A DNA stretch of 64,000 nt from Opitutia bacterium. Lineage in GTDB: Bacteria > Verrucomicrobiota > Verrucomicrobiia > Opitutales > Opitutaceae. The notes below the pieces were generated by a model that had not been told where the DNA came from, did no database searches, and saw nothing but the letters and a program-made list of their open reading frames with translations. Below are positions 25,120-35,000 of this stretch, in pieces (position 1 is the first letter of the stretch; every line of letters starts with the position of its first letter). The stretch lies in NCBI GenBank assembly GCA_016217595.1, contig JACRHS010000021.1, positions 157,156-221,155 of the forward strand. The letters run 5' to 3'. The position numbers were made by a program, and so were the translations under genes.

Positions 25120-26916
25120 GTGTCGCCCGCCCCGCGTTCCCCCGCTTCTCCGACCCCGCCGACCGAGCGCGTCGACCGCTGGTCCGCCATGGGTCTCGGC
25201 GCGGCGCTCTTCGCGGCCACGCTGCTCGCCTACCTGCCAACGCTGAGCGCGGGATTCATTTGGAACGACGCCGACTACGTCACGAGCCCCGCGCTACGTT
25301 CGTTGTCCGGCCTGTGGCGCATCTGGTTCGAGGTCGGCGCCACCGAGCAATACTATCCGCTCCTGCACAGCGCATTTTGGTTTCAACACCGGCTCTGGGG
25401 CGACACGCCCGCGTATTATCACCTCCTCAATGTGCTGCTGCACGCGACCTCGGCCTGCCTATTCGCGGCCGTGCTGCGGCGGCTCGCGGTGCCGGGCGCG
25501 TGGCTGGCGGCGTTCGTGTTCGCGCTGCATCCGGTGTGTGTCGAATCGGTCGCGTGGATCGCCGAACAAAAGAACACCCAGTCGCTGGTGCTCTACCTGC
25601 TCGCCGCGCTGGCGTATCTGTGTTTCGACGCCGAGCGCCGGCCGGGCGCATACGTCACCGCCTTCGTCTGCTTCGCGCTCGCCCTGCTGAGCAAAACCAC
25701 CACCGCCACCCTGCCCGCCGCGCTGCTCGTGGTGTTCTGGTGGCGGCGCGGCCGGCTGGAATGGCACCGCGATGTGCGCCCGCTGCTGCCGTGGTTTGTC
25801 GTCGGCGCCGCGATGGGCTTGCTGTCCGCCTGGGTGGAGAAAAAATTCATCGGCGCCGAGGGCGCGGAGTTCGCGCTGACCCTCTGGCAACGCGGCGCGC
25901 TCGCCGGGCGCATCGTCTGGTTTTACCTCGGAAAACTGTTCTGGCCGGACAATCTGATTTTCATCTATCCGCGCTGGATCGTCGACGCCTCGGCGGCGTG
26001 GTGGTGGCTGTTCTCGGCGGGCGCGGTGGCGGCGCTCGGCGGGTTGTGGTGGCTCCGCTCGCGCTGGCGCGCGCCACTGGCGGTGGCGCTGCTCTTCGGC
26101 GGCTCGCTCTTTCCCGTGCTCGGTTTCTTCAACGTCTACGGGTTCATTTTCTCCTTCGTTGCCGACCATTGGCAGTATCTGCCGTGCCTCGGCGTGATCG
26201 CGCTCGCCGCTGCGGGGCTGACACATCTGCTCGCGCGTTTCCCGTCCGCCGTGCGCTGGATCGTACCGGCGCTGCTGCTCGCCACGCTCGGCACGCTGAG
26301 CTGGCGGCAGAGCCGGATGTACGCCGACATGGAAACGTTTTACCGGACCACGCTCGCGCAAAACCCGGGGTGCTGGATGGCGCACAACAATCTCGGCAAT
26401 CTCCTGCGCGAATCCGGCCGGATCGACGAAGCCATCGGTCATTTCGAGCAGGGGCTCGCGCTCACTCCCGCCTCGGCCAAGGCCCACAACAATCTCGCCA
26501 ACGCCCTGCTCGACCGCCAACGCCTGCAAGAGGCGGGCATCCACTACGAGCGTGCGCTGGCGCTCCAACCGGATTTCGCCCACGCGCACAACAATCTCGC
26601 CACGGTCTTGCGCGACACCGGCCAGAGCGCGGCGGCGCTGGCGCATCACGCGACCGCCGTGCGTATCGATCCGCGTTACGCCGATGCGTTCAACAATTAC
26701 GGCGTGACGCTGCGCCAGCTCGGCCGCCTGCCGGAAGCGTTGGCGCAGTTCTCACAAGCCGCCCGGCTCGACCCCAACTCGGCGCCCGCGCAGCTCAATC
26801 TCGCGCTCGTTTACTCGATGCTCGGGCAGGATGCCGAGTCTGCCACGCACTACCGGGAGGCCCGCCGCCTCAATCCGGCTTTGCCCGACTTGAGCGCCCC
26901 CGGCCGCTCGCGCTGA
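25120..26916 (+). CDS. TMTC-like membrane protein with TPR tail (second copy)
   Basis: A 598-residue paralogue of the preceding protein with the same order of membrane domain and TPRs but only about five repeats. Shared segments are LHPVCVESVAWIAEQKNTQS, IFIYPRW, FPVLGFFNVYGFIFSFVADHWQYLP and TLSWRQS. The loop acidic motif is FIWNDADYVT, with Asn replacing one Asp of the first copy, so activity or specificity may differ. The start is uncertain among TTG 25084, GTG 25120 and ATG 25189. Its 3' end overlaps the convergent merR-type gene by 47 bases. Confidence 0.85.
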   Translation: MSPAPRSPASPTPPTERVDRWSAMGLGAALFAATLLAYLPTLSAGFIWNDADYVTSPALRSLSGLWRIWFEVGATEQYYPLLHSAFWFQHRLWGDTPAYYHLLNVLLHATSACLFAAVLRRLAVPGAWLAAFVFALHPVCVESVAWIAEQKNTQSLVLYLLAALAYLCFDAERRPGAYVTAFVCFALALLSKTTTATLPAALLVVFWWRRGRLEWHRDVRPLLPWFVVGAAMGLLSAWVEKKFIGAEGAEFALTLWQRGALAGRIVWFYLGKLFWPDNLIFIYPRWIVDASAAWWWLFSAGAVAALGGLWWLRSRWRAPLAVALLFGGSLFPVLGFFNVYGFIFSFVADHWQYLPCLGVIALAAAGLTHLLARFPSAVRWIVPALLLATLGTLSWRQSRMYADMETFYRTTLAQNPGCWMAHNNLGNLLRESGRIDEAIGHFEQGLALTPASAKAHNNLANALLDRQRLQEAGIHYERALALQPDFAHAHNNLATVLRDTGQSAAALAHHATAVRIDPRYADAFNNYGVTLRQLGRLPEALAQFSQAARLDPNSAPAQLNLALVYSMLGQDAESATHYREARRLNPALPDLSAPGRSR

Positions 26917-27445
26917 CCGTCTCAGGCGCGCGGCGCGAATGGGCGCGGATGGCGGCGATCTCTTCGGCCGGTATGCCGAGAAATTCCAGGAAACGCTGAT
27001 GGTAATCCGGATCGAGCCGCTCGAAATCGCGATGCCAGCGCGCCAGATCTTCATCCTTGAAACCGGAATCGCGGAGCAGTTTCACCCACGCCGTTTTGTC
27101 CTGAATCTTGACGCTTTCGAGCATGCGCCGGTGCTTGAGCAATTCCACGATCACCCGCTGCCGGCTGCGCAAGCCGTCGATCTGTTCGGCCAGATCGCGC
27201 AGCTGGCGCTCGAGCGCACCGGCCAGCGCCTGCCGCGGACGCCCGAGAATTTTGGCGATCTCGGCGAGCGGCAGTCCCGTGCGCCGGTAGAGGCAGATTT
27301 GCCCGAGGCGTTTCTCGTCGGCCGCGGTGTAGTGGCGGTAGTCGTTGTGCAACCGCCCGCCCGGCCGCAACAGGCCGATGCGGTCGTAATAAAGCAACGT
27401 CGAGCGGGAGAGTCCGTGTTTCTTGGCAAGGAGGCCGATGGTCAT
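26870..27445 (-). CDS. MerR-family transcriptional regulator
   Basis: A 191-residue regulator with an N-terminal MerR winged helix-turn-helix (MTIGLLAKKHGLSRSTLLYYDRIGL, then DYRHYTAADEKRLGQI) and a dimerisation helix (about 75-110). The remaining 80 residues form an effector region with no cysteines suited to metal binding, so this is probably not a classical metal sensor. It contains WVKLLRDSGFKDEDLARWH, a pattern seen in many uncharacterised MerR proteins. The last 47 bases overlap the convergent TPR gene. Confidence 0.87.
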   Translation of the reverse strand: MTIGLLAKKHGLSRSTLLYYDRIGLLRPGGRLHNDYRHYTAADEKRLGQICLYRRTGLPLAEIAKILGRPRQALAGALERQLRDLAEQIDGLRSRQRVIVELLKHRRMLESVKIQDKTAWVKLLRDSGFKDEDLARWHRDFERLDPDYHQRFLEFLGIPAEEIAAIRAHSRRAPETVSASGRGRSSRAKPD

Positions 27446-27522
27446 GGGAAACGTGCGAGTCTCCGCTATGAAGCCGTAGTCAGGTCAAGCGGGCAAGCCG
27501 CTGAACATTTCCACCCCGCAGC

Positions 27523-27699
27523 CTACTCCCGCGATTTTCTTGTCAACAACCGCACCGGTAACAGCAGGCAGCAAACCCCGACAAACAACGTCACAAAACC
27601 GACTCTGTACCAATCGGCCCCAGCGGCACCGTATCGGAACATCTGATAAATCGCCGTACCCAGCCCGGCTCCCAGCGCTATTCCCAATCGCATTTTCAT
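27523..27699 (-). CDS. small two-helix membrane protein
   Basis: A 58-residue hydrophobic protein with two predicted transmembrane segments (LGIALGAGLGTAIYQMF and VGFVTLFVGVCCLLLPV) and a basic C-terminus. ATG 27699 has a GGAG sequence about 10 bases upstream; an in-frame TTG at 27729 is the alternative. It sits between trpB2 and merR on the same strand. No family recognised. Confidence 0.55.
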   Translation of the reverse strand: MKMRLGIALGAGLGTAIYQMFRYGAAGADWYRVGFVTLFVGVCCLLLPVRLLTRKSRE

Positions 27700-27724
27700 G
27701 CTGTCGAAACTCCGGCGGTTTCCT

Positions 27725-27772
27725 TCCAAAAATGCAAACTCGTGCAGTGCGCCTCTGCGTACTGCACGAGTT
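27725..27772 (-). terminator. strong intrinsic terminator of trpB2
   Basis: A perfect 12-bp inverted repeat AACTCGTGCAGT/ACTGCACGAGTT (27737-27748 and 27761-27772), extendable inward, lies 12 bases after the trpB2 stop. On the minus strand it is followed by TTTGCATTTTTGG. Confidence 0.88.
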
Positions 27773-27784
27773 AAGATGACAAGC

Positions 27785-29128
27785 TCAGGGCACCTTCGGC
27801 AGGTGGTGCAGCGCTTCGGCGATCTTCTCCTCGGGGTGCTCGTAGTCTTCGAGATTGCCCGCGAGATGCTCGTCGTAGGCCGTCATGTCGAAATGGCCGT
27901 GGCCGCTGTAGCAGAAAACGATGCACTTGCCGTCGTTCTTGCGCGCGGCGTCGATGGCGGCGCGGATCGCGTGCGAGGTCTCGGGCGCGGGCACGAAGCC
28001 TTCGGTGCGGGAGAATTGCAGCGCGCCTTCGAACACCGCGTTCTGCATCACCGCCTGCGCCTCGATCAGGCCGAGTTGCGCGAGATGCGCCACGATCGGC
28101 GCGGTGCCGTGGTAACGCAGCCCGCCGGCGTGGATGCCCTCCGGCACGAAGGTGTGGCCGAGCGTGAACATCTTCACGAGCGGCGTGAGCTTGGCGGTGT
28201 CGCCGAAATCGTACGCGTAAACGCCCTTCGTGAGCGACGGGCACGCGGCGGGCTCGACGGCGATGATGCGCAGGTCGGGCCGCTTGAGCTTGTCGGGCAG
28301 GAAGGGCAGCGCGAAGCCGCCGAAGTTGCTGCCGCCGCCAACGCAGCCGATGAGGATGTCAGGCTGTTCGCCGGCGATCTCGAGCTGACGTTTCGTCTCC
28401 AGGCCGATGACGCTCTGGTGGAGGATCACGTGGTTGAGCACGCTGCCGAGCGTGTACTTGGTGTCATCGTGCGTGGCGGCGTCTTCCACCGCCTCGGAGA
28501 TGGCGATGCCGAGACTGCCGGGCGTCTTGGGATCGGCGGCGAGAATGGTGCGGCCGGCGTTGGTCTTGTCGGAGGGCGAGGCGAACACTTTGCCGCCCCA
28601 AATCTGCATGAGCGAGCGGCGGTAGGGCTTCTGGCCGTAGCTCGATTTCACCATGTAGATGGTGCAGCCGAGGCCGAAGAGCTGGCTGGCAAACGCCATC
28701 GAGGAGCCCCACTGGCCCGCACCCGTCTCGGTGGTGAGGCGCGTCACGCCTTCCTTTTTATTGTAATAAGCCTGCGCCAACGCGGTGTTCAGTTTGTGGC
28801 TACCGGCGGGGCTGACGCTCTCGTTCTTAAAATAAATGCGGCAGTTGGTCTTCAACGCCTTTTCGAGCCGCACCGCGCGCACGAGCGGCGTGGGCCGCCA
28901 GATTTTATAGAGCTCGCGCACTTCGTCCGGAATGCCGATCCAGCGCTCTCCGCTCATTTCCTGCTCGATGAGCGCCATCGGGAAAATGGGGGCGAGATCA
29001 GAGGGCGACAACGGCTGGCCGGTGCCGGGGTGCAGCGGCGGCGGCAACGGCTGCGGCAGGTCGGCGAGGACGTTGTACCACGCGTGGGGAATCTCGTTGT
29101 GGGGCAAAGTGACGATGTCTTGGGCCAT
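27785..29128 (-). CDS. trpB: tryptophan synthase beta-like protein (TrpB2 type)
   Basis: A 447-residue PLP enzyme of the TrpB2 subgroup, longer than TrpB1 (about 400). PLP-binding Lys112 is in [30 protein letters not shown] and a C-terminal [11 protein letters not shown] segment are family features. TrpB condenses indole with serine to make tryptophan. No trpA is adjacent, which is usual for TrpB2; it may work alone or salvage indole. ATG 29128 is preferred over the in-frame TTG at 29149. A strong terminator follows. Confidence 0.92.
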   Translation of the reverse strand: MAQDIVTLPHNEIPHAWYNVLADLPQPLPPPLHPGTGQPLSPSDLAPIFPMALIEQEMSGERWIGIPDEVRELYKIWRPTPLVRAVRLEKALKTNCRIYFKNESVSPAGSHKLNTALAQAYYNKKEGVTRLTTETGAGQWGSSMAFASQLFGLGCTIYMVKSSYGQKPYRRSLMQIWGGKVFASPSDKTNAGRTILAADPKTPGSLGIAISEAVEDAATHDDTKYTLGSVLNHVILHQSVIGLETKRQLEIAGEQPDILIGCVGGGSNFGGFALPFLPDKLKRPDLRIIAVEPAACPSLTKGVYAYDFGDTAKLTPLVKMFTLGHTFVPEGIHAGGLRYHGTAPIVAHLAQLGLIEAQAVMQNAVFEGALQFSRTEGFVPAPETSHAIRAAIDAARKNDGKCIVFCYSGHGHFDMTAYDEHLAGNLEDYEHPEEKIAEALHHLPKVP

Positions 29129-29209
29129 AAAGCCTGCACACCTAGGCAAAGCCGGCGGCGGAATCCAACCTTTTTCCCGGGAGAAAACGAAATCCCGCCG
29201 CCGCCACGT

Positions 29210-30517
29210 TCAGTCGCGCGCAGGCGCGGCGCCAGGCCGGGAACGCAAATCCTTTGGAATGCACGTCAGCGTCAGCCCCGCGCCCAGCAGCAACACGCCG
29301 GCAATGATGTACAGCGCCGCCGACGGATCGGTGGAGAAATGCCGCGCCCACACCGGGAGATTCGGCCCGATGTAGCCGCCGAGATTGCCCACCGAATTGA
29401 CGATCCCGATTCCCGCCGCCGCCGCGGTGCCGGCGAGAAACGTCGACGGGATCGGCCAGAACAGCGGCATCGAACCGATGACGCCTAGCGTGCCCAGCGA
29501 GAGGAAGAGGATGGCGAGCACCGGCTGGTGCGCGAAGACCCCGCTCAGGATCAAGCCGAGCGCCCCGGCGGTCACGTTGCCCACATAATGCAAGCGGCGT
29601 TCGCCTGTGCGATCCGAGTGGCGGCTGAGATAAATCATTCCGACAACTGCGACCGCATAGGGAATGGCGGTGATCAGGCCGACGCGCAGGTAGCCCTCGA
29701 CGCCAAACGCCCGCACGATGGTCGGCAGCCAGAACGAGATGCCGTACAACCCGATCACGAGAGTGAAATAAATCGCGCTCAACACCCAGACCTTGCCGCT
29801 GCGAAAAGCGTCGCCGAGCCCGACCTCGCGTTTGTGCTGGTCCTCCGCGGCGATGGCGTCGGCGAGGAGCTTTTTCTCATCGGCATCGAGCCACTTCGCC
29901 TCGGCGATCCCGCTATCGAGATAGAAATAAACCCACACGCCGACCACGACCGATGGCAGCCCCTCGGTGACAAACAGCCATTGCCAGCCCGCCAGACCCA
30001 GCCAACCCGACATGGTGTCCATGATGAGCCCGGAAATCGGGTTGCCGATCACACCGGAGATGGCGACCGCCGACACAAAGAGCGCGGTCCGGGTCGAACG
30101 CAGCGACGAGGGATACCACAGTGTCAGGTAATAGATGATGCCCGGGAAAAAACCGGCCTCCGCGATGCCGAGGAGAAACCGCATCACGTAGAAAACGCGC
30201 TCGTTGGTGACGAACATCATCGCGGCCGACAGCAGCCCCCACGACACCATGATGCGGGCGATCCACGTGCGCGCGCCGAATTTTTTCAGCAGCACATTGC
30301 TGGGCACCTCGAAGAAAAAGTAGCCGATGAAGAAAATGCCGGCGCCGGTGCCGAACGCCGCATCGCTGAGGGAAAGATCCTTCAGCATTTGCAGCTTGGC
30401 GAAGCCGACATTTACGCGGTCGAGATACGCGAGCAGGTAACAGAGGAAGAGAAACGGGATCAGCCGGCGGTCGACCTTGGCATAAGTCCGCGCCGCAAAA
30501 CCGGAATCGTGGGTCAT
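29210..30517 (-). CDS. MFS transporter, anion:cation symporter family
   Basis: A 435-residue, 12-helix transporter with the ACS-family signature: RLIPFLFLCYLLAYLDRVNVGFA in helix 1, FGTGAGIFFIGYFFFEVPSNVLLKKFG, and GIAEAGFFPGIIYYLTLWYP. Members carry hexuronates, tartrate, phthalate or allantoate with protons. The neighbouring Gfo/Idh/MocA gene upstream suggests a sugar acid, but this is inference. ATG 30517 gives the standard N-terminus. Confidence 0.9.
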   Translation of the reverse strand: MTHDSGFAARTYAKVDRRLIPFLFLCYLLAYLDRVNVGFAKLQMLKDLSLSDAAFGTGAGIFFIGYFFFEVPSNVLLKKFGARTWIARIMVSWGLLSAAMMFVTNERVFYVMRFLLGIAEAGFFPGIIYYLTLWYPSSLRSTRTALFVSAVAISGVIGNPISGLIMDTMSGWLGLAGWQWLFVTEGLPSVVVGVWVYFYLDSGIAEAKWLDADEKKLLADAIAAEDQHKREVGLGDAFRSGKVWVLSAIYFTLVIGLYGISFWLPTIVRAFGVEGYLRVGLITAIPYAVAVVGMIYLSRHSDRTGERRLHYVGNVTAGALGLILSGVFAHQPVLAILFLSLGTLGVIGSMPLFWPIPSTFLAGTAAAAGIGIVNSVGNLGGYIGPNLPVWARHFSTDPSAALYIIAGVLLLGAGLTLTCIPKDLRSRPGAAPARD

Positions 30518-30682
30518 GGATGAGAATGGGGAAAGCAGGCAGGAAAGCGCCTTGAAGTGAACGCACTCCGACCACCGCAACCAGCCTATAATTAAACTAC
30601 CGCCAACAAAATGAGCGTCGCCTACTGAAAAAGACCTGACGTCTTCCTTAAGAAGGCACGTTTTTTCGGGTACGAATCTGAC

Positions 30683-31999
30683 CTAGATCAACTCGGTGAC
30701 GCCAGGGATGGCCACCGGCGGAAACAGCCCCGGGCCGGGTTTGCACTCCTTCGGAAAGAGATCGAGCTTCGAAGAGTTGAGCAGCCAGTTCCAAGAGAGT
30801 TCGCGACCGGTGTAGGCGGCCATGCGCCCACCGATGGCCGTGAGCGTACTCATCGCCACCTGCTCGCCTTCGTTGAGCGGATCGCCGCGGCGGATGCTCC
30901 GGATCAAATCCTCGTGCTCCGCGACGTAGGGATTTGGGTAGCCGCCGGTGTAGATGAACGGCTTTTCTCCTTTGATTGAGCCCTTGCAATCGGAGGTTCC
31001 TTTGGTGCCGACGATGCGTTCCGAGACGCGGGCGGAGGTTCTGGGGGCGTGGCGGCACATGCTCTGCACCCGCGCGCCATTGGGATATTCCAGCTCCACC
31101 GCGAAGTGATCCCAGATATTGCCGGGAATGTTGCCGCGGTTCTGGCGGCCGCCCATGCCCTGGAATTTTGCCGGGGGGCCGCCGAAGGCCCAGTTCATGA
31201 TGTCGATATTGTGAATGTGCTGCTCGACGATGTGGTCGCCGCAGATCCAGTCCCAGTGACGCCAGTTGTAGCACTGCCACTCGAAGTCGCTGCGTTCGGC
31301 CAGCCAGTCGCTCTTGTCGCGGTATTCGAAGCCGCCGCCATTCCAGTAACACTGGCCGGCGACAAGTTCGCCGAGCTCGCCGGCTTGGATGCGCTTCATC
31401 ACTTCGATGTAACCGGGCGCGTGCCGGCGTTGCGTGCCGGCAACGACGCCGAGTTTCTTCTCCTTGGCGAGCTTGGCCGCCGCGATGATGGCGCGACAAC
31501 CGACCGGATCGACCGCCACGGGTTTCTCCATGAACACGTGTTTGCCGGCCGCCACCGCTGCAGCGAAATGCATCGGGCGGAAACCCGGAGGCCCCGCGAG
31601 GATCACCATGTCAACGTCGGCCTGGAGCACCTGCGTATGGCAATCGAACCCCGAAAAGCAGCGGTCGAGCGGGACGTTGGCCGTACGCACACCGATCAAC
31701 GACAGTTTCATTTTCGTCGAGGGAGCCTGCAGCGCCTGACGCGCCTTCTCGACCTGAACCGGAAAAAGATCGCCGAGCGCGACGATCTCGACGCCGGGGT
31801 CGGCGTCCAGGCAGTTGCGGGCGGCGCCGATGCCGCGATCGCCGCAGCCAATCACCCCGACGCGCACTTTATCCGATCCGGCGGTGGCCCCCAGGACGCG
31901 CTTGGCCCCGATACCGGCAAGCACGGCCGCGCCGGTCGCCAGGGTGGATAGTTTGACAAAACTCCGCCGGGAGAACTCGGGCTGGGGCAAGGTATTCAT
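30683..31999 (-). CDS. Tat-exported Gfo/Idh/MocA oxidoreductase
   Basis: A 438-residue enzyme with a twin-arginine signal (FSRRSFVKLS, residues 9-18), Rossmann motif GVIGCGDRG (48-56) and FMEKPVAVD (EKP 158-160). The C-terminal half has GDHIVEQHIHNIDIMNWAFG, the substrate-site segment with two His. It lies 165 bases upstream of the ACS transporter on the same strand and may supply or use the same substrate. It is clearly different from the other two Gfo proteins in this window. Confidence 0.92.
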   Translation of the reverse strand: MNTLPQPEFSRRSFVKLSTLATGAAVLAGIGAKRVLGATAGSDKVRVGVIGCGDRGIGAARNCLDADPGVEIVALGDLFPVQVEKARQALQAPSTKMKLSLIGVRTANVPLDRCFSGFDCHTQVLQADVDMVILAGPPGFRPMHFAAAVAAGKHVFMEKPVAVDPVGCRAIIAAAKLAKEKKLGVVAGTQRRHAPGYIEVMKRIQAGELGELVAGQCYWNGGGFEYRDKSDWLAERSDFEWQCYNWRHWDWICGDHIVEQHIHNIDIMNWAFGGPPAKFQGMGGRQNRGNIPGNIWDHFAVELEYPNGARVQSMCRHAPRTSARVSERIVGTKGTSDCKGSIKGEKPFIYTGGYPNPYVAEHEDLIRSIRRGDPLNEGEQVAMSTLTAIGGRMAAYTGRELSWNWLLNSSKLDLFPKECKPGPGLFPPVAIPGVTELI

Positions 32000-32059
32000 G
32001 GGTGAATTTTTTGGAGCGGACGCTGGCCGAAAGCTACGGGCATCAACTGAAACTCACGA

Positions 32060-35000
32060 TTAAGGAATCACATCTTTTGAGTCATTTTCACCCGCCAGGC
32101 GCACCGATATACTTCTATCGGCGATTTTTCTTCCGGACTCTGGAATGAAAGCCGTCGCGGCGGCCTTCTGCGCCTGCTCTAGGGTTTCTGCATAATCGGA
32201 AAAACTATAGCTTCGGGTACTCCCATTATCCCCAATAGATTTATACTTAACGGTCCAAATGTATTTCCGGTTTTCGTTCGCCATCCTGTTCGCCACCGTC
32301 ACGCGCAGACCGTCCTGATTGTTGCCCGGCTTGGCGTCGTCGCGGTTTTCCACCACCTCGGCGGTCAGGCGATGCTCGCCTTCGCTCGCTGGTGTCCAAT
32401 CGACCCAGACGTAGGAGCTGCCCTTGGCCACGCCCATGACCAGTTTCGTCGCGAACACTTTTCCGTTGTCGCGGAAATGCACGAACTGGAATCCCGGGTA
32501 GCTCTGGTCAGCCATGATCTGCAACCGCAGCCGCTGCGCGCGGCCGGGCGCAAGGCGCACCCCGTCGTCCGCCTGCGGGCCACCGGCGTACATGAGCGCG
32601 AGCGAGCGCTCGGTCAGCGACACGTCGGCGTTGGCCGCTGTTGTGGTGGATGGCTGCGCCGCGTCGGTCCTTGTCTTGCCGTAAACCGAGATGCCGGCAG
32701 CCCACGGCCAGTAGCCTTCGTTGTTGCCGCCCACGAATTCCTTGCCGTTGCGAAATTGCGGATGCAGGTCGTCTTTCACCGCGCCGTCGGGATCGACGGT
32801 GACGTAAATCACGTAATCTTTTTTGACGTCGGCCGTGGCGCCGCCCAGCCCGGCGGTGTTCCACTCCACGGTGACTTCTTTCATTTCCATCGGGGCCAGG
32901 CGTACGCCGTTCGCGTAACCGATCAGCGTGCGCTCCGTGCCTTGCTTGCCGGTTTCGGCGTCGTACGTCACCCGCTCGAATTTCACGCGGAACTCGCCGG
33001 TGCTTTGATGCAGGCTGTAATTATAGACGCGTGCCGTCAGCTCGATGCGATCGCCGTCCGTTAACGCCGTGCCCAAAATTTCGTCCAAGTTCGTGCTCTG
33101 ATTTTTGTGGTGCAGGATGAGGCCGCGCATGCGCTTCCGCGTGGCGTCGGTGTTCATGACCCATTGCTGGTCCCGCCAGAGGAACTTGCTCGGTAGGTTC
33201 AGCGCCGGGTCGGGACGCGTCCAATAGTACTTCTTCCACCAGAGCGCGCCGAGGCTGCTGCCCGTCGGATCGACCGCTTGCGCGACCTTCATCGTGCCGT
33301 CGTTGGTCACGAAGATCGCGGTGTCGGCGTGGTACGACTTGTCGTTGTCCATCGAGGACGGGAACGACAGGGTGACGCCCTTCGAGCTTTCGTTGGTGAC
33401 TTTGGTCACGCAGTTGTTGCCCGTGCTCGTCTCGTCGGAGGCGCTGTAGGAAACCGTGGGGCCGCCCGATGCGAGCAACCATTCGTATTTCAACTTGGCG
33501 GTCGCGCCGATGGAGATGTCGAAGCTCCGGGCGAGTTTGGCTTCGTAGCTTTTCGCTTTTTCCGAGCCAGATTGCTCCGACCAGTTGAGGCTCACCGTGC
33601 CTTGATTGCCGTCGATCTGCCGCGAGTCGCGCGCGAGCACATCTTTCAGCACCGTCACGCCGCCGGCCTTGTAGGCGCCCAAATCCGCCGGCTGAAACTT
33701 GGTGCCTTTCGGGCAGTAAGGATACGACAGCACGTTGCCGTTTTCGTGGCGCGGCTGGTACCAGTCGGCGCAGTCCATGCCGCCCGAGTGCTGGAGCGGC
33801 GACGCCGTGGGAACCACGATCTCATAGAACCCGCATTTCGCTCCGTCCTTCAGCCCGTAGCAAGGATACCGCCAGATATCGAGGGCCTTGATCTCGTAAC
33901 CGAGCACGTCGTCGATGTTGGTCGTGTCCTGATAGCTCACGCTGACCTTCTCGTAGCTCGCGTCGATTTTCTCCGTGGCCGATTTGTAGTTTTGCTCGAA
34001 CTTGAGTTTCTCCTCGGCCTTGACGCCGAGTTTGAGCAGCGACGGACCGAACGTGAACGCTTCCTTGGCGCTGTACGTGGTGCTGGAGCCGAAACTGAAG
34101 CTGGTCGTGTCCTTGGTCGTGACTTCCTGGATCTTCTCGGCGCCCTGGCCGAAACACACCCAGAGGTCGTCCTTGCGGCTCACGTTCACCACGCTCCAGT
34201 TGCCATCGAGGTTGTTCGGATCGTCGGGCAGGTAGTCGATATGCTTGGGCGGCTCGTACATGACGTACCGCGTCGTGATCATCTGCGGCACGAAAACGCG
34301 CGTCGGCGCGCCGAGATAATAGGAGTCGCCCAGCAGGTCCGCCGCCACGATGGGGAGCGGCACCGTCGGCGAGTAATGCGCCTTGTCGAGCGTCATCGTC
34401 CCCATCGGGATCTGCGCGGCCGCCGTCAGCTGGTACTTCTCGCCGCAACGCAGGATCAGCAGATTGGCGCTGCGCGGATTGTCGATCCGGTACGTGAGCG
34501 CCAGATCCATCGTCGGCGCCGCCGCCTTCATCTCCAGAAAATGCCCCGCCGCCATCGCGCCGCTTTCGTCGGTGATGTTGTCGAGGGCCTGCCCGAACCA
34601 CGCGACCTTGCTGACCTGATTGCTCTGGCTGACCTCAAACAGGTTCACCGCCAGCTGCGTCAACTTTTTGAGATCGTTTGAACAGTAATAGAAAAAGGCG
34701 ATTTGCCGGCGGTTCAGATCGAAGCCGTTCTGCGGATCATAGCGGAACACGCCCGCCGCCATATCGAACGCCGGCCCCACGCCCAGGATCAGCTGCTGCG
34801 GCACGGACTGCTCCGCGCCCAACGTGATCTTCAAATCGCTGCTGAACACCGCCACGCGCAGGCGCAGCTTGTAGGTACCGACCCGGATGAGGTCATCGGA
34901 CTCCGGCGCGGAGTCCGCCCGGTCGCGCAGGCAGTAACCGATGGCGACCTCCTCCTTGCCATCGCCGTTGAAATCGCCCGCGACGAGCTTGCCGGCGGAG

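Noticed and set aside
27785..29128. Part of a tryptophan operon
   Set aside because: No trpA or other trp gene is nearby, and the sequence is of the TrpB2 type that often stands alone.
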